Origin: CBDAUN01 sp965214875
Lineage (GTDB): Bacteria > Pseudomonadota > Gammaproteobacteria > Arenicellales > JAJDZL01
Reading direction: 5' to 3'
DNA: 64,000 nucleotides
NCBI GenBank assembly: GCA_965214875.1
Contig: OZ243980.1
Location: 62,001 to 126,000 of the forward strand
Shown: positions 60,390 to 64,000 of the stretch, one piece after another
How the letters are laid out: each line of letters begins with the position of its first letter
Position numbering within the stretch: the first letter of the stretch is position 1
Program-made: the position numbers and the translations under genes
Notes under the pieces: model-generated
The model's input: only the letters and a program-made list of their open reading frames with translations
The model's database searches: none
What the model was told of the DNA's origin: nothing

Positions 60390-61023
60390 CTTTACCAGAA
60401 TCGACGATCTAACCCGCGCAGACCACTTCTACCTGACGGATGAGGATCATTGTTTCTTCTTGGGCGAATACGCGGTCCATGCAGGTTATCAGTATAGTGA
60501 AACAAATCGATTGATTTTGAATTTCAAGAAATCTGTCGAGCATAAAGAAGCGGACCAGTGGCAATACAAAATCGAAGCGATTAAATTTATCGCGAATGTC
60601 TTTCGACGAATCTTTGACCGGACAAAGATAGCTCACTATACGTTTGTTCCCATTCCGCCATCAAAAGACAAGACGCACGAGTTGTACGATGACAGGATTA
60701 CCCAGATGCTGAACAAAATTTATCCTGATGGCAAACTGGATATTCGTAAGTTGATTATTCAGGAGACCGCGATGCCAGCCGCCCATAAGAGCGCCATCAG
60801 ACCAACGCCTGACGACATCCAAGGAAACTACAAGGTGGATGAACTGTTAAAGGCGCCTGTCCCGAAAACCATCTGCATCGTCGACGACATGTTGACAACC
60901 GGCGCCCATTTTAAGGCAGCCAAGAATCTGCTATCGCAACACTTTCCAAATTCCAATATTATCGGGCTGTTTGTTGCGAGGCGAGCCTTGGGCAGCCTTG
61001 AAGAGAAACAAGTCGATATCTAG
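60361..61023 (+). CDS. ComF-like phosphoribosyltransferase
   Basis: A 220-residue protein. The PRPP-binding motif TICIVDDMLTTGAHFKAAKN near residue 170 is clear; FVPIPPSKDKTHELYDDRIT and ALGSLEEKQVDI are further ComF-like elements. The N-terminus (DHFYLTDEDHCFFLGEYA) is unassigned and has no zinc cysteines. The start ATG at 60361 overlaps the DprA-like gene. The stop TAG (61021-61023) lies at the left edge of a MITE, so the original C-terminus may be different. The pair mimics the DprA/ComF competence pair but lies in a defence island. Confidence 0.8.
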   Translation: MTSRSSFPVSFTRIDDLTRADHFYLTDEDHCFFLGEYAVHAGYQYSETNRLILNFKKSVEHKEADQWQYKIEAIKFIANVFRRIFDRTKIAHYTFVPIPPSKDKTHELYDDRITQMLNKIYPDGKLDIRKLIIQETAMPAAHKSAIRPTPDDIQGNYKVDELLKAPVPKTICIVDDMLTTGAHFKAAKNLLSQHFPNSNIIGLFVARRALGSLEEKQVDI

Positions 61024-61242
61024 TGTCTGCCAGAAAAGTCATATATCGAGGAATAGACCAGCAATGGCATGCAAGCCGGAAATAAAGCCGAAGATTCTCG
61101 AAAATCGGTCTTCTGGCCGCAAGATGCGGTCGAAATCGATGCGAATAAGCCGGCATATCCTGAATCCTCGAAATATCAATCTTAAAAAATCAAATAAAAA
61201 CAAGTAATTTAGCTGAAAAAAATAGGGTTTTCTGGCAGGCGC
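61023..61242. mobile_element. MITE with ISNCY-like ends
   Basis: Ends GTGTCTGCCAGAAAA (61023) and, inverted, GCGCCTGCCAGAAAA (61242) are like the ISNCY copies (GTGTCTGCCAGAAAACC), but only 220 bases lie between and no transposase frame is present. An exact target duplication is not visible (TATCTA on the left, GATTAG on the right). Presumably mobilised by the ISNCY transposase. Confidence 0.6.
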
Positions 61243-61331
61243 CGATTAGAATTGCCGGCACCCAGGGCTAATTGCGGGAAGGTGAAAGGTTTGAAAGGGC
61301 GCTTTGCGAGACAGCTTCATGGGAATTTTTG

Positions 61332-61946
61332 AAAATGATGGAATGGCAAAGCGCGGAGATGGCGGCTAAGCGCGTGCGGGAAAGCGGATTGACAGAGGTC
61401 AGAACGAAGCTGGAAGAATTGGATCGCGATAGAAATCTTCGGCACTATTTCAGGTCTTATTGCTCTTTGGTGAAAATCAGCGGCTTTCTCTGTGCAGAAG
61501 CCAGACGAAGGAACGACGCGAGCTTTTCGGGTCAAGCCATAATAGCCATTGCGCAAATGGCCTACGGCTGGATGCCGACAATGTTGAATCAAGCCAATGT
61601 CATCAAGTCGGCCAAGCACGAAGATTGGTGCGCCTTTTTTGATGCGGCAGATGCGAATGGGTTCGATGATGCTATTGCGTTCATAGACAGGTATGAGTCA
61701 TCGCCGATCGGTGCCACATGGGTAGGCGCAAGCAAAGTGCTGCACTTCGTCAATCCGGAAGTTTTTCCAATCTGGGACAGCAACGTTGCAAGAGCCCTCG
61801 CATCCGAAGACTGCAAAAACCACCATTATCATACGAGCCCCCTAGCCCCGCGGCGCGGGGCCGCCATCGACTTTAGAAACGGGGGCGCGCATGCCTTGGA
61901 ATGGATGCGCCGAACAAGAGGCCGACATGCGCTCCGGAGACCTTGA
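61332..61946 (+). CDS. HhH-GPD-like protein, 3' truncated
   Basis: A frame starting near ATG 61332-61335 (MMEWQSAEMAAKRVRESGLT). It contains FVNPEVFPIWDSNVARALAS, the same hydrophobic-P-I-W-D motif as the protein at 34506-35069. A conserved gene would continue after CKNHHYH, but the sequence changes at about 61836 to GC-rich DNA (LAPRRGAAIDF) belonging to an IS110 remnant, so the 3' end is lost. A longer start at 61272 (TTG) is possible. Likely inactive. Confidence 0.6.
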   Translation, partial: KMMEWQSAEMAAKRVRESGLTEVRTKLEELDRDRNLRHYFRSYCSLVKISGFLCAEARRRNDASFSGQAIIAIAQMAYGWMPTMLNQANVIKSAKHEDWCAFFDAADANGFDDAIAFIDRYESSPIGATWVGASKVLHFVNPEVFPIWDSNVARALASEDCKNHHYHTSPLAPRRGAAIDFRNGGAHALEWMRRTRGRHALRRP

Positions 61947-62535
61947 TCCCGAATGCGGGCCTGGTCCGCTGCGCGCGCCGTCCCGTCATTGGCGGCCCCG
62001 CTGCAAAGACTGGTCCAGGCATGGATGCGGAGCGTTCGGCGCATCGCATCTGCTGAGCGGCCGACGAGGAGATTGCAGCACGGGCAGAGCAAGCAAAGCC
62101 AGGGTTGCGGCGGTCTATCCGGATCGCGCCGGCATCGGCATCGCCAAGGACATCCGCCTTGCCGGCTGGCTGGAGGCGCATTCGATCCGCCAGGTCGCGC
62201 CGGAGTCGACCGGAGTCTGCCGGATCGCGCCCTGCGAGGTTTTGGGGCGGCGCGGCTTCGAGATCTGGCTGGCCGACCCGGTCGGGCTGGCGCGGCCGGA
62301 CGTGCCGGACTGCCGGCGGCTGCGGCAGCCGGCGGGCCTCGGGCTTTTGAAGCGCTCGCATCGTCTGCGCGATGGCGGCGCAAGGCAAGCCATGCAGCGA
62401 AGAGCCGGCGCGGCAGGGTGAGCTCCAGCGGCGGCAGTCCGGGGTCCGTCAGCTGTTCCGCCAGGCCAAGCGGCCGGGGCTCGAAGCGCTAGACAAGGAT
62501 GGCGACATTATCCGATTGGAACCGACGCTTGCGTG
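61890..62535 (+). pseudogene. IS110-like transposase N-terminal remnant
   Basis: One plus-strand frame reads GIAKDIRLAGWLEAHSIRQV, then APESTGVCRIAPCEVLGRR and GFEIWLADPVGLARPD. This matches the region of IS110 transposases with 'WLeahgi..VaMESTGVYW.p....L...G.ev.LVnP'. Frame shifts precede it; the C-terminal transposase is missing. The remnant cut the HhH-like gene at its left. Confidence 0.7.
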
Positions 62536-63039
62536 AACCTGAAGGCCTTGCCGGAGAGTTTTAGTTTCTGCAAAAGGACAAGAAGAGGTTTTTGTGCTAC
62601 GCAAGAGCTTGCTACTGGATGCTTGATCAGCCGGAGATCTCAAAGGAAGTCTGCGAGGTGCGGAAGCTTCTTAAACAAAATGACCAATGCGGAAAGTGCT
62701 TTGTATCGCGCATCAGGGCGCTGGAGTTCAGTTTGTCTTGGGAAAGAGGATGAAACAGCAAGACTAGCTCTAGTTCGACAGGCTAAGCGTCCACTGCAGG
62801 GTTTGTGCATGAGCCGGAAAACTGACAGGCTTCGAAGTTTCGTTTTTAACTGTCAAGGCTATTTCTAGCCCGAATACCTGTTGCGAGCTGAACATTGACG
62901 CGCCCAAACACAACTGCAGCCGGGCGAATTGCGGCTGCGGCCTTGCCGCGGATCCGGATAAGGTGCCGTCCAGAAAAATGCCGGCATTCGCGGGCATCCG
63001 CTAAACATCCGCGCACTTTGGGGCGCCTGCTGCCAAGAT
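62536..63039. other. Decayed DNA, no gene recognised
   Basis: No reading frame here has a recognised motif. Several frames of 60-110 codons run on both strands but none has an RBS or plausible composition. This is filler between the IS110-like and porin remnants. Confidence 0.35.
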
Positions 63040-63480
63040 CAAGGAATTCGGCCGCAAATCGACTTTGCGTGTCGTTTTTGGCTGAAGCCGCGCAACTGCG
63101 CCATCACCCGGTCCAACTGAAAGTTCACAGGGCCGGTCGATGCCGCGTGGGAGGCCGTGTGCGCGCTTCGGTACGAAACTGCAGCCTCGTTGGTGCTTCC
63201 GACACCGGAATCGGTTACTGCGCCGACGTGGTTATGGAACGCGCTCCAGACCTTGCCGGCCATGATCGACCCGAACGCGCCGGAAAGCCCGACAAACGAG
63301 AGGCGGCCATGATCGGCCTTGTCGGCCTTGCCCAAATCCAGAGGCCGACTTCCATGCGACACACGGCTGAAAGCCCTTCCGACGCTTCATTCGAGCCTTT
63401 CATGCCCCATCTTGATCTGCCGTTTTCAAAACCGAGTGGCCGTCTTGACTATGCAGCCTGGCACAAAACGAGCCGTACTA
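63040..63480 (-). pseudogene. Porin remnant
   Basis: Minus-strand pieces read WGMKGSNEASEGLSAVCRME, LDLGKADKADHGRLSFVGLS, GAFGSIMAGKVWSAFHN and then ASTGPVNFQLD. These match the intact porin (WGVKGSNEVSEGLSAVYQYE, LAYAGLSGGFGRVLLGKFTS, GASTGPASFQVD) in the same order but in different frames and without start or end. A degenerate porin copy, opposite in direction to the one at 16641. Confidence 0.75.
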
Positions 63481-64000
63481 CGTCGCTTCGGCAGATGCCT
63501 CGGTCGGCGCAAGGAACAGCCCTGCCGACGGCGCGGTTAAATGGTCTCGCCTGTGCCGTTCTGCCAGTTACGCTTGACCGGACTCGGCGGCAGGCGATTC
63601 AAATTCCCGGCCAGCGACACCGCCCTGCCGGCATAGGCGGTCGCCGACCATCGGCATGAACAGATGGCATGCGGAGCATTTCTTCAAGCGGGTCAGGCAG
63701 CGCTCAGGAGTCAAGTCGCTCTGCGGCGCAGGCCAGGAGGAGGCGGAGGCGCAGATCCGGATTGCTGTTTTGGCGCACGTGTTGGTTGCGGTCCTGAAGA
63801 AGCGAATTGATGTCGGGCGCAGCCTGTGCACAATCCTGCAGATTCTGAGCGTGTCGGCATTCGGGAAAAAAGAAGCTGTATCAGCTACCTGCGGGGCACG
63901 ACTGCAGAAGGTCGCTCCCCGTTCACCCATAAGCGGCTATTTTATTCGATTAAAGTTGGAACACCATTGCAATGTCCTCATAGAATCTTGTCCGCAATCA

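Noticed and set aside
63568..63930. CxxCH motif (KKCSACHLF) in a minus-strand frame
   Set aside because: A c-type cytochrome scrap is conceivable, but the surrounding residues do not follow a cytochrome pattern well enough and no signal peptide is present.
1..64000. CRISPR arrays or rRNA genes
   Set aside because: I saw no regular short direct repeats with unique spacers and no rRNA-like sequence anywhere in the window.

Overview
The window looks like a Gram-negative proteobacterial chromosome (gamma- or beta-proteobacterial). The evidence is an outer-membrane porin, a LolB lipoprotein-insertion factor, and the order prmC-prfA / TPR lipoprotein-lolB-ispE, which from memory is typical of Pseudomonas-like and Neisseria/Burkholderia-like genomes. 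I could not run any search, so the genus is open and all family names are read from motifs.

Layout. (1) 1-1181: end of an AAA ATPase gene. (2) 1607-3973: TIGR04255-type three-gene operon (minus strand). (3) 4239-14110: housekeeping block with a BioC-like methyltransferase, elongator tRNA-Met, xthA, prmC, prfA, TPR lipoprotein, lolB, ispE, a rhodanese, a queuosine-precursor-type transporter and thrC. (4) 14111-18500: decayed region with IS1595 and IS21 scraps and a porin that has lost its signal peptide. (5) 18500-61946: a long accessory island of defence-like genes separated by insertion-sequence remnants. (6) 61947-64000: mostly decayed IS110 and porin remnants.

The island holds at least eight defence-like modules: an AAA ATPase plus PD-(D/E)XK-like nuclease pair (21694-23663); TrlF-type PHP-ATPase plus AlbA_2/HATPase protein (24296-28370); a single-Ubl conjugation-like operon (29216-33257); DUF3644 (33468-34424); Hachiman hamA/hamB with a frameshifted hamA and a zinc-ribbon gene upstream (37190-41918); a TIR / SLOG(LSDAT) / TIR operon (43585-46170); a poly-ubiquitin-like operon with a JAB-E1 fusion, an E2-like protein without any cysteine, DUF6527 and an AAA-TOPRIM ATPase (48339-52870); and a DprA plus phosphoribosyltransferase pair (59493-61023). 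Three GIY-YIG-like genes and a second TIGR04255-like operon lie among them.

Two nearly identical ISNCY-type insertion sequences (18503-20302 and 57183-58983) keep 6-bp target duplications. One has a frameshifted transposase; the other splits a small membrane-protein gene. Older shrunken elements (IS481-, IS1380-, IS256-, IS1634-, IS110-like) fill the gaps. The strongest candidates for undescribed biology are the TIR-SLOG-TIR operon and the two ubiquitin-like operons, the second of which ends in an OLD/PARIS-like ATPase.
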